Source of the DNA: Anadara kagoshimensis
Lineage: Eukaryota; Mollusca; Bivalvia; Arcoida; Arcidae
NCBI GenBank assembly: GCA_021292105.1
Contig: CM037869.1
Span: 27,543,536-27,607,535 of the forward strand
Length of the DNA stretch: 64,000 nt
Direction: 5' to 3'
Shown: positions 42,757 to 52,400 of the stretch, in pieces
Numbering within the stretch: position 1 is the first letter of the stretch
Layout of the letters: every line of letters begins with the position of its first letter
Notes under the pieces: generated by a model
Seen by the model: the letters and a program-made list of their open reading frames with translations, nothing else
Told to the model about the DNA's origin: nothing
The model's database searches: none
Program-made: the position numbers and the translations under genes

Positions 42757-43739
42757 ATGGTCTCGAACTGGTCACCATAAGTTAGACACTTTGTGTAATA
42801 TGTAGCTCTGTAACTTCTTTTTTTTCAGCGGGCAGGGGGTTGGGTGTTTGGAGAACGAACTATCCTGGAAAGGCGAAATATCATTGCCCTGCATGGAAAG
42901 AAAAGTGAGGTACATAAACACAGATCCTTACTCGGTACCTTCGTGTGGGTGGTAGACGGTTCTCACAGTTAAGGTCTCTAACACGGCGGCTCGCCGTGGG
43001 TTAGACACTCGATGTCATCTGTTAGGGTTGTATATGGGGATTATGTATAACAATTTTGAATTTCTAAAATAAATACCTTTAACATACATATGCGTGTTTG
43101 TCGTTTTTAGGGTGTTTTTACAGGTGTAAAAATGTTATTTTCGAGTGTAAAAACGGTTTTTACAAGTGTAAAAACGAATATCGGTCTCCATAGAAAGTCT
43201 ATGGAAAAGGTGTAAATTTCGATTTAAGAAATGTAAAAATGTGATTATATGATGTAAAAATGATTTCTTCGAAATGTAAATATGGTTTTCGAAAGTGTAA
43301 AAATAGATTTCGACCTCCATAGAAAGTCTATGGAAAAAATGTAAATTATGATTTTAAGAATGTAAAAGCCGTTTTCACACACGAAAATTACCATTCACGT
43401 GTACACCAGACACATAATTTGGACCTACATAGAGCTTCGAACCCGAAGTTAATCGTCTCTTTACAGATCTAATTCAACTGCGTTGTCCTAGAGTTATTGT
43501 ATGAACACATAACAACTATTTAAAGATTCAGTGTATTATTTTATTTTAAACGTAAAGATTACAAGCATCCCGAGTTACAATTAAAACCATTACAAATGTT
43601 AATAGTTCATATAATCATTTGGATTACATCTGGAACAACTCAAGAATCCCATCTGATTTTGGTGGTCTTCCGACAGTTCGCAAAATGTTACATTATCCCA
43701 TTGTTCTTTCAATAACTGTTTCACCAGATCCATGGCGCC
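42757..43739. other. Polinton 3' non-coding region with hairpin repeats
   Basis: No gene. AATAAA near 43064 could end the late plus-strand transcripts. Between 43120 and 43370 GTGTAAAAA-type units recur, and a perfect hairpin CCATAGAAAGTCTATGG occurs twice, at 43188-43204 and 43317-43333 (spacing 129 bp). On the minus strand an AATAAA near 43536 may serve the PC4-like gene. Confidence 0.6.
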
Positions 43740-44327
43740 CTAGATAAACGACCATTGTTCGAAAGTGAGAGCCAATCCTTTGCGAGTGGGCACCACTTCT
43801 GTTTCGTCCTTAGGTAGAAACCATTTCCTGATATGTACGCTTGGCCAACCGCTCCCGAGAGTGACGTAAACGTTGCTTCCGAGGTGATATCTGTAGTCCA
43901 CTTGTTTTCCAGTTTTATAATCTTCTATGGATTTGCTGACGTCATCATGACACAGTTCGGCTAATTTCTTAAATTTTTCCAAATCCAACGTGATGCCTTG
44001 TTTAGTGGGATATCTTACAGTTCTCTTGGAATCCATTCCGTATTCCCTGATGTGAATTAACATTTTTCCGTTAAAAGGTTGGGCTACTATGTAACGTTCT
44101 CCGCCGAGATGAAACATGCATAACTGGACGCCATCTTGGAACGTATTGCTTCCGTCATCTATCCGTAGAGTCATCTGTGCTCCGTCTATGACATCTTCTC
44201 TGTCTTTCAAACATTTGAAATCCTCTTGTAAATTTCTCCTGACTTTATCGAGTACTTGTTTGCGGTATTTCTTTCTCTCTTTTCTCACGGGTCCTGCAAC
44301 TTCAGTACTGGGTGTGAAATAATCCAT
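43740..44327 (-). CDS. Protein with two PC4-like ssDNA-binding domains
   Basis: Intact minus-strand ORF; I place the start at the ATG at 44327 (MDYFTPSTEVAG, 195 residues) because the 37 codons upstream are hydrophobic and leader-like. A basic N-terminal stretch (VRKERKKYRKQ) is followed by two copies of a fold resembling the PC4/Sub1 ssDNA-binding domain. Copy 1: FHLGGERYIVAQPFNGKMLI, HIREY, then YPTKQGITLDLEKF. Copy 2: YHLGSNVYVTLG, VHIRKWF, then VPTRKGLALTFEQW. PC4 proteins bind single-stranded DNA and act in transcription and repair. It is the only Polinton gene on this strand, convergent with the late genes. A role in protecting replicating single strands or in late transcription is inference. 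Unlike its neighbours it has no frameshift. Confidence 0.75.
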   Translation of the reverse strand: MDYFTPSTEVAGPVRKERKKYRKQVLDKVRRNLQEDFKCLKDREDVIDGAQMTLRIDDGSNTFQDGVQLCMFHLGGERYIVAQPFNGKMLIHIREYGMDSKRTVRYPTKQGITLDLEKFKKLAELCHDDVSKSIEDYKTGKQVDYRYHLGSNVYVTLGSGWPSVHIRKWFLPKDETEVVPTRKGLALTFEQWSFI

Positions 44328-44559
44328 CGTAAACGTAGTTTCTCTTTCAGGGAGAACTGATAGGCACACAAAAACTACGTCCTTCCAGTACAAGTAATAA
44401 ATCTGAAATGACGCTCTCCAGAATAAATTTAAATTCATATTCCTTTTGAATCACTACGGTAACGTAACAGAAACATTTAAAGGGACCAATCATATTGGAT
44501 ATTTAGTATTGCCAACCAACATGCAACAACGTGTCAATACAAGAATGGACATGTATCTT

Positions 44560-44969
44560 CGTGCGTGATGACCGAGTGGTTCACGCGGTGGGTCCGGATA
44601 CGCGAAATTCCTTTCAAGGGCGATAACTCTTGATCCTGATCACTTTACCATACACACTGTTGCATTTCTCTCTTCGAGCCGGACACGACGGTATATCACA
44701 CGACCACCTTCGGACGACGGACCGAGCCCCGGCGCGCGATTTCGCCTTTCCGGTCCTAAGGGGGATTCCCTCGTATGAGGGGGTACCCTACTTTGATCCG
44801 GGATTTCCCAGCTATCTTTAGCCCTAGGGATTCCCTTCCGGTATTCCCACTTCCGGGACATTCCCCTCTCTCCGTGACGACACTTCCCGTGACCCTGTGA
44901 CCTCTGACGTCATGCAAAATGAGATTGGCGCAGCATAACAGGGTAGGATTTCCAGCGCCCTATACTACT
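44560..44969 (-). repeat. Polinton right terminal inverted repeat
   Basis: Reverse complement of the left repeat, ending CCAGCGCCCTATACTACT at 44969. Homology fades inward near 44560 (GATGACCGAGTGGTTCACGC against CACTCGGCCATCGCGCG at the left). Confidence 0.93.
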
Positions 44970-44975
44970 GACGAG
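44970..44975. repeat. Polinton target-site duplication, right
   Basis: GACGAG, identical to 29171-29176. Confidence 0.9.
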
Positions 44976-45718
44976 TCTTCAATTTCAAGTAAGTTCATCT
45001 TCTTATGTCTTGTGGATATACAAACAGATGCAAAATGGTTCATCTTTAGACATTTTCTGCATTTTCGACCGTATGCAGGGCACTTGTTTTTCGGATGACT
45101 TGCCACAATTTCTGCAAGACTTTACTTCAGAATGATTCTTCGAGTTATTATGACGGGTTTTGTGTCCGCCGGTTGCTTGGACATTTGTTGTTTATGTTTT
45201 TGAATTACACTGATAGTTTTGTCTTCATCTGCATTCATACATTTGAGTTGTGTGTGTGAAAGTTCAAAAGTTCTGGCAATGTTTAGAACTTTTTCCAAGT
45301 CAAGTTCCGATCCTTCATTTATACATTTTTCGCGCACTTTTGTTTCACGTATGCCAAACACAATAGATTTGCGCAACATTTCATCAATGTTTGTGTAACC
45401 ACAATCTTTAATCAGGATTTTCAGCTCCGTGAAATATTGTTCAAATGTTTCAGTTTCGCTTTGGTGTCGCTTCCAAAATTTGTATCGTGAAAAAATCTTT
45501 TTCGACCTGGGACGAACGTGAGCTTCAAATTTGTCCATCAGAATTTTAAGTTCACCTTTTTGGGTTTTCCTCGGATGTCAATGTCGAAAAAATGTTGCGA
45601 CCTTTATCGCCAATCCATATCATAAAGTAGTTGCACAAGATTTGTTCTTGTTTGCCACTAAGAGGCCGACTGCATCCCAATCCATTTTTGGTGTGTTACC
45701 AACGACAGAACTATCCAT
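44976..45718 (-). pseudogene. gag: Gypsy-2 gag, frameshifted
   Basis: ATG at 45718 (MDSSVVGNTPKMDWDAVG). A frameshift and short deletion near 45640 separate it from the main frame, which holds NIFSTLTSEEN, then RSKKIFSRYKFWKRHQSE, TFEQYFTELKILIKDCGY and VREKCINEGSELDLEK, the capsid-like part of Mag-type Gag. After the ORF ends (45122) zinc-knuckle sequence continues (CRNCGKSSEKQ and, in another frame, KCLKMNHFASVC) to about 45030. Its downstream protease and RT are found beyond the Polinton at 28085-29170; removing the Polinton and one GACGAG copy leaves an open acidic linker between them. Confidence 0.75.
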
Positions 45719-45757
45719 AACGCGTTATGGTGAATGAATGGATTGTATGTTAAATGT

Positions 45758-45765
45758 CTATCAAC
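45758..45765. repeat. MULE target-site duplication, left
   Basis: CTATCAAC, repeated at 48621-48628 directly beyond the other element end. MULEs typically make 8-11-bp duplications. Confidence 0.65.
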
Positions 45766-46382
45766 GAATTCTGGTCAACTCGCCCCCTAACCAACTCGCC
45801 CCCACTATATACCAACTCGCCCCCATGCTAACTCGCCCCCACTTATTTTAAAGTCAACACCAACTCGCCCCCAACTTATACCAACTCGCCCCAATATATA
45901 TAATAATTAAAAAATAATGAACAGAATAAAAATTTATTATTATGATTATAATAATCATAATAATTAATTTTTATTCTGTTCATTAAAAAAATAATTTTTG
46001 CATTTTCCCGTGTTTATTGTTTGTACAATCCATCAAACAACGTTGTCACAGTGGACTTAATTTGTTGTTGTTTTTTTTTTAAATATTATTGTAATAATAA
46101 TAATAATAACAATTATCGGCACATTTTATCACCGGAAATTGCCGTGTGTTGACAGTGTGTTATGGCTTAGTGTATGCAAACATGTTTATTTTGACTAAAC
46201 GATACACAAGCAGTTTACGGGACATGTGTGCACTATGATTACACGACCTTTGGCTTCGTTTTCATTTTCGAAAGTTCAAAAGATATTCAAAGAAAAATAT
46301 TTTGACCAATAAGATTATCGACAACGATTAGATACATGTATAAATGTGCTGAGATTAGAAATGAAATTCATAAAACGTTACG

Positions 46383-46491
46383 ATGAACACGGCAGACAAT
46401 TGTATTGTTTGTCAAAAACGTGTAAAGGGGAAGCAACATGCATTGCAGTGTGATAAATGTGATCGTTGGACCCACAGACTTTGTGATACTG
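46383..46491 (+). CDS. MULE transposase first exon, zinc finger
   Basis: ATG at 46383: CIVCQKRVKGKQHALQCDKC, then WTHRLCDTG, the Cys/His module found at the N-terminus of invertebrate MULE transposases. The exon ends at 46491 with donor GTAAGT in phase 1. The ORF that reads on to 46574 is intron. Confidence 0.6.
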
Positions 46492-47116
46492 GTAAGTTAA
46501 ACGTTAATCTCATAAATGCACTATATCACAGTCATTCAAAAATAATCGTAACGCTTTCTCAGTGGTTATTTTAGAGCAAATACGCTTTAATTTTTCACAG
46601 TATTCCACGTTTTTTCCGATCTGGAGAACTTTCATTTAGCGAAATATAAGCGTTAGGATTAAAAAATAATATTTAATCAAAATCACAAATCTTTGTTAAT
46701 GTTTCTATTTTGGAAATGAAATTGAAAAGATTACTGAATTAAATATATAGTTCATATTTGTAAATTGATTTTACAAATATGGATTAAAATTCACTATCGC
46801 ATATTTAAGTAAAAACTTTATTATTATAATGTATTTAATCAAAAGTAATCATGTTATCTACTTAGCACAGATGCATAAAAATATCTGTGTAAATATATAA
46901 ACAACATGGTTTAAACATTATTTCAAGTTATTCATGCATGTATATGGATGGTAAATTGATTTCAGGCATATCGCTTAAATGTATTTTAAAGGTATTTTAT
47001 TTTTATTTATATTTCTATTTTCTTTCCAATCATATACTGCAAGTTAAATGTATTTTATTCTTGATTTAAATCCCATGCTTTTTGGCATTTATTATTTCCT
47101 TTAAAAATTATTTCAG
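46492..47116. other. Intron-like remainder of the MULE interior
   Basis: AT-rich with no open frame. In a complete element the exons encoding the FLYWCH/DDE core would be here; they appear to be deleted. It ends with acceptor TTATTTCAG at 47116. Confidence 0.5.
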
Positions 47117-47617
47117 GTTGCATACCAGAATGATGACAACGTTTTCAATTTTGTACGGAAAGTTATGGCTCTTCCTTTTTTGCCAGAAGAACACATACTC
47201 CCAGCGTTCCAGAAGTTAAAAGGAAAAGCAAATGCTGAGCAAATTGTGAGTCTATTGGCTTATGTAGAGACCAACTGGGTCCTTTCCAATCGTGGCATTT
47301 CATCGTGGTGTGTTTTTAACCAAAGTATAAGAACGAACAATGATGTAGAGGGGTGGCACAGGAGGATAAACCATAAGACCAGAGATGCGTCACCATCGTT
47401 TTATGTGCTAATTCCTCTTTTGCACAGTGAGGCAAGTATCCTCCCTTTACAGATAAAACTTGTATCTGAAGGGAAATTGCGCAGATTTCAAAGAAGCAAA
47501 AGTGTTTTTGTGCAAAGAAAGTTATTTTCTCTGTGGGACTTGTACAAAAACGATGAGATTAGTACCAGTCACCTTCTAAGGAAATGTGCAAAATTAAATG
47601 GACCTGTTCTAGAATAG
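47117..47617 (+). CDS. MULE transposase last exon
   Basis: After the TTATTTCAG acceptor, a phase-0 frame reads VAYQNDDNVFNFVRKVMALP, FLPEEHILPAF and the hallmark RTNNDVEGWHRRIN, ending PVLE at 47617. This is the C-terminal part of MULE transposases and follows the catalytic domain in intact relatives. The donor of exon 1 is phase 1, so direct splicing would be out of frame, consistent with internal deletion. Confidence 0.7.
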   Translation, partial: VAYQNDDNVFNFVRKVMALPFLPEEHILPAFQKLKGKANAEQIVSLLAYVETNWVLSNRGISSWCVFNQSIRTNNDVEGWHRRINHKTRDASPSFYVLIPLLHSEASILPLQIKLVSEGKLRRFQRSKSVFVQRKLFSLWDLYKNDEISTSHLLRKCAKLNGPVLE

Positions 47618-47639
47618 ACTTGTGTTTTGTCGTTATGTA

Positions 47640-48345
47640 AGGTACTGTACATGTAAATTTTTATTTAAGTTGGATAAAATATGATGACGGTGTCTAGGTC
47701 AGATTAATCTGATATGCAGTAGGCAGGGCATTTGTCATCTTATTTTATCCGACTTAAACCAATATGTTGAATGAAAATGTACTGCCATGTAAATTTTTAT
47801 TTAAGTTGGATAAAATATGATGACGGGTTATCCGACTTAAACCACTATCTAGTATTATTTATGTTGATTGAAAATGTACTGTACATGTAAATTTTTATTC
47901 AAGTTGGATAAAATATGATGACGGTGTCTAGGTCAGATTAATCTGATATGCAGTAGGCAGGGCATTTGTCATCTTATTTTATCCGACTTAAACCAATATC
48001 TAGTATTATTTATGTTGAATGAAAATGTACTGCCATGTAAATTTTTATTTAAGTTGGATAAAATATGATGACGGTGTCTAGGTCAGATTAATCTGATATG
48101 CAGTAGGCAGGGCATTTGTCATCTTTTTTTATCCGACTTAAACCAATATCTAGTATTATTTATGTTGAATGAAAATGTACTGCCATGTAATTTTTTATTT
48201 AAGTTGGATAAAATATGATGACGGTGTCTAGGTCAGATTAATCTGATATGCAGTAGGCAGGGCATTTGTCATCTTATTTTATCCGACTTAAACCAATATC
48301 TAGTATTATTTATGTTGAATAAAAATGTACTGCCATGTAAATGTT
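47640..48345 (+). repeat. ~150-bp tandem array inside the MULE
   Basis: Five units starting AAGTTGGATAAAATATGATG at about 47666, 47803, 47901, 48051 and 48201 (period 150 bp; the second is internally deleted). Each full unit pairs its start with its end (ATGACGG..GTCAT, then TTATTTTATCCGACTT), so every unit can fold into a long hairpin. The last three are nearly identical. Confidence 0.9.
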
Positions 48346-48620
48346 TGTATTATATAATATGATTCAAATAAATATATAAGTCTATGGATTCATTTAGTTT
48401 GTAATTATTATTTCCGCTTTAAAAGGTTGTGCGAAGTCAAGATTCTTTCACTTATTTCCATGTCAATATTCTAGGTTCACTTATGTGGTCATTTCTGGAG
48501 TGTGTTTAGTAGAGTATTTTTGTTTTACGCCACAGTCAAGATTCTTTCATTTCATGGTCAGGGGGCGAGTTGGTAACGTCAAGGGGGCGAGTTGGTTAGG
48601 GGGCGAGTTGACCAGCTTCC

Positions 48621-48628
48621 CTATCAAC
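48621..48628. repeat. MULE target-site duplication, right
   Basis: CTATCAAC as at 45758-45765. Confidence 0.65.
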
Positions 48629-49353
48629 ACTAATGGGTACTTCTGAGATATTGAGTAAAATGTACACCTTCATTAAAAAAATCGGAAATGTGACACTTTT
48701 ATTAATAATTTTATCATTTTTTCTGCTGGACGTAATTTTTAATACCACAGAGTAATAAACTTTATAATGCTTAGTGTTTTTGTTTAATTTACTTTCTAGT
48801 TTTGAGGTCAACTGATCGTATAAAATCGAATTTTGACGCCCGTTATATGTGACATGTAGGTTGGCGTATAATGAAATATATATTTAAATGAAATTTAGAG
48901 GGTAAAAACAGTAAAACGGTAAAGAAGTTGAAAGCTTAATTCCTGATTTCTATATTTATCACAATAAATGTGCGTTTTTTATAAATAACATTAACTTTCG
49001 AGGTGGTTAGAATTACGCATACGGACGTTAGCATGTCGGTCCAAATTAACATTCCAACAAAATGTGGCTTGTACCATGTTTAAGTTGCGTAGGTTTTACT
49101 AAACGTTTTTTCAATGTATAATTATCAAAATCGAGTACTTTACTTTAAAAATCAACACGAATCGGATGTTTATCTATATGATTTTCTGTTAATAATCGAG
49201 ACCGTGGGTTATGTCGGTCAACATCATAACGGGCACTCGCACCGGCTTTTCAAACAGTGTACAGCCTGTTTCCCCCTTATGAGTTATTCCATTAGATTCT
49301 TGTGTACTACGTCATCAAGTAACGCGTGGTTTGTGCACATCACAACAGGGAAA
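48629..49353. other. Possible Gypsy-2 leader/LTR remnant and spacer
   Basis: If the MULE is removed, this continues the Gypsy-2 5' leader, so a 5' LTR would be expected here, but no primer-binding site or matching LTR copy is recognised. The last ~300 bp would be the promoter region of the gene starting at 49354. Confidence 0.3.
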
Positions 49354-49475
49354 ATGGAGTCGATGGCGGTAAGTATGCAGTCGGTCAATGTCACAGGGAA
49401 GTCATAACGGGCCTCACACGAAACATCTTGGAGACAAGTGGTATCTACGAAGACATTTAATATCCCGGGCTCCTA

Positions 49476-52400
49476 ATAGTCCAAGAGATCATGGCTAAAA
49501 TCCGGGTGAACGAGGCCAAAAGGTTTGAAGGATGATTCTTGTAGGAAAATGTCCCTAGTTACTGAAAACCCATTTCTTACGCGTCAAATCGTTTCCGATT
49601 TTTTAATCAGAAACAGTTTTTGAAGAAAAGCCTCTGCAAATGTTAAATTTTGGTAAAAAAAATAAAAATTCCAGATTTTGAAGCATTTTGTGGCAAAAAC
49701 AACACAAAAATGTTCATTCTATGTTTCATTGTGGACACATGATAGAATAAAATGCAAAACATCCTGACAGTTTTCCGATTTTGTGTCAAAATTTTAAAAT
49801 AAGCGATAAAATCGATGCTGTAAACTGCGTTTTTATCATATCTACCGTCTTTCGATTCTTGTAAATCTGTTGTTTATGCATTAAATATGACAAACTATAT
49901 ATTTTTATAAAGCCTTGGTAGTGTTGTAGATAAAAATGTTACAAAACTTCGGAAATATGGAACCTTAATACCGTAGCAAATTATTATGTTTCCCCTACCC
50001 CAAAAATACGAAAATGTCAAAAATTCATTATTTTGGCCCATGCTTGCCGATAAGTTAAATTATTATTGTTTGTTACATCTCCCGTCTGTTCCTGACATAT
50101 TTATAAAACAATTATATGTAGAGTGCTTGGTGATTTTATATGAAAATTTGCACTTTTCATGTAACAGTAGTTTGGAAAATGAGTTTTCATTAAATCATTT
50201 GTACTCTACTTCTTGTAATTTTGTTATATAGGCACTGAATCTCGAGATTTATATATTTCTGTATTGCCATGGTATATTTGAGTCTGACAACATAAAAAAC
50301 TATCGGAAATACCGAAGTTTATAGACGAAACGGATAAATTTATTTCCCCTACCCCAAAATTGAAAAACATGTGAAAATCCATTTTTATGCAATATATGCC
50401 GATTTGTGTTTCTAATGAAGATTTCGAGCAAAAGTACCCGCAACAATGATAAAACAAGCTTCGAGGATTTTAAATATTTGTGAAATGCTTTAGCTTAAGG
50501 ACAGATAGGACTAACTATAATAAAATTGCTTATTTTATTCATTTATATGTAAAATGCTGTAAGAAAAAAGGAGCTTTGCCTCTTATTTTTGTATTTAGGC
50601 ATTGAATCTCGATTGTTATCTATTGACGTAATTCCTTGCATATAACAGTCTAATTACACCAAAAACTGTCGGAAATAGCAAAGCTTGTAGATGAGGCGAA
50701 TAAATTTATTTCCCCTACCCCAAAATTGCAAAAATGTGAAAACCCTGTTTTAGCCAATATGTAACAATTAGTATTTCTAATGGAAGTTTTAAGCAAATGT
50801 GCATGTAAGAATGGAAAAAGAAGCTTGAAGGATACAAAATAATTTACAAAATGCATCATTTCAATGGCAGATTGGTCTAATTATTCATAGAAAAATGCCT
50901 ACTTCTTTCATTTTCAATTCAATGTGCATGGCAAAAAAGAATCTTCGCTGTTTGTATTTTTGTTATATAGGCATTGACTTTCAAATATCAGATATTGATT
51001 CAATGCGCTTACACTAAAATCATCAAAAACATGAACATATTTCGGAAATGTTAATTTTGGTAGCTGTCATGAATCAATTGATTTCCCCGTCTCCAAAATA
51101 TGAAAACCTCTCCAGGCTAAGAAGTCATAGCTTACCTTTTTGCATTAGAAGAAGAAATATAAAAAAAAATTAAAAAAGGGTATACTAGTATTTGAGGCAT
51201 GTATGCAAATAATAGTACAAATGTAAGTGAACGGATATGTTTTCAGATCGGTAGAAAAACAATGTCATGATCCATATGCATGCGTTTAAATTCTACTCTG
51301 TATTCATAGAATGGCAAGAAGAACACTAGCAATTCGGTAAATTACTATACTTGAAAAGTTACAGTATGAATGCCGCATTTAAGTTAAGAAACATACTAGA
51401 TCACAACTACAAATATAGAATACAGGATCAAGTATGGAAAGTGAGGGTGAAAGGCACTGAATTTTATGTTGGACCACATTTGAATAAAACACATCGTAAC
51501 TATTAAAACAACGGCTGGACCCTCTGGCAAAAGACTAAAAGTCAACTGATAGAAATCCAAAATATTTGCAAATAAGTCAATACGCAAAAATAATTGTATA
51601 AGTGTTACGCATTCTAAACATTTAAAATAATCAACACTTTGTCATTTGGAAGGCAGTTTCAGTCAGTCTTTGGACAAATCCTTAAAATCATCTTCAAAAT
51701 TACAAACCATTTACTTGGACATGCATATAAATCTACATCCTTCCTCTTAAAATGATTAAAGACACAATAAGGTGACACAGGTCTGTTTGTCGAACAGTAC
51801 CTGATGGGATGGCAGAGAGTGGTTACTATGATCAGCTCTTCTTTGGTTTCTGTTAATCTCTAACAATAAATTGGTTTGTTCAATTTCCTTCCAAACGGTC
51901 TGAATTGAAATGATTTTTCTTGTTACTACTTTCACTCTCAATTTTGATTTCACATGTGGTGACAGGAGGCGGTTACCCTTCCCGAGCACCCGGATTTTTC
52001 CCCTAGCAATATTTACGTGTTTAACTTTGCCAGTTTTTTAAACTTCGTTTTTGTTATTGTGATATAATAATTATGTTTGTGTTTACTGATTTACACAGCG
52101 CATTTAATCAGTTCTCTATTGCCTCAATTCAAAAATGTTTTTTATAACACTGATCTCTTTCTATTTGTCAGTTGAACACTTTACTCATATCATCATACCC
52201 ATTGTTCCATCGATCTTTGCAACTCCGGTAATGTTAGCAATTCACTTTTTCAATCCGTCCTTTGCTGTCCATATCTACTTATTTTAGCTAAAACATAAGT
52301 ATCTACGGGGTTTATATTCTCAATCCGAAAGCATTTCTTATATCCGTGATTCTCCTTTTTTCTGGTTTTCTATGACCTCGGCTATATTATGTAGTAGTGT

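Larger units (their letters stand above)
29177..44969 (+). mobile_element. Polinton/Maverick, complete ends, 15.8 kb
   Basis: The element has matching ~0.41-kb terminal inverted repeats starting AGTAGTATAGGGCGCTGG, a perfect 6-bp target duplication, and the Polinton core gene set: family B DNA polymerase, packaging ATPase, chromodomain integrase, major and minor capsid proteins and an adenovirus-type protease. It also has several small conserved genes and a minus-strand PC4-like gene. It sits inside Gypsy-2 between the gag zinc knuckles and the protease. Polintons are self-synthesising elements thought to be able to form virions. This copy is not functional as sequenced because most late genes are frameshifted. 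Confidence 0.95.
45766..48620 (+). mobile_element. MULE DNA transposon, internally deleted, 2.86 kb
   Basis: The ends are inverted: GAATTCTGGTCAACTCGCCC at the left and GGGCGAGTTGACCAGCTTCC at the right. Subterminal CAACTCGCCCCC units recur five to six times at the left and three times at the right. An 8-bp duplication CTATCAAC flanks it. It keeps the first and last coding exons of a MULE transposase but lacks the catalytic core. It inserted 40 bp upstream of the Gypsy-2 gag ATG. Confidence 0.7.
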
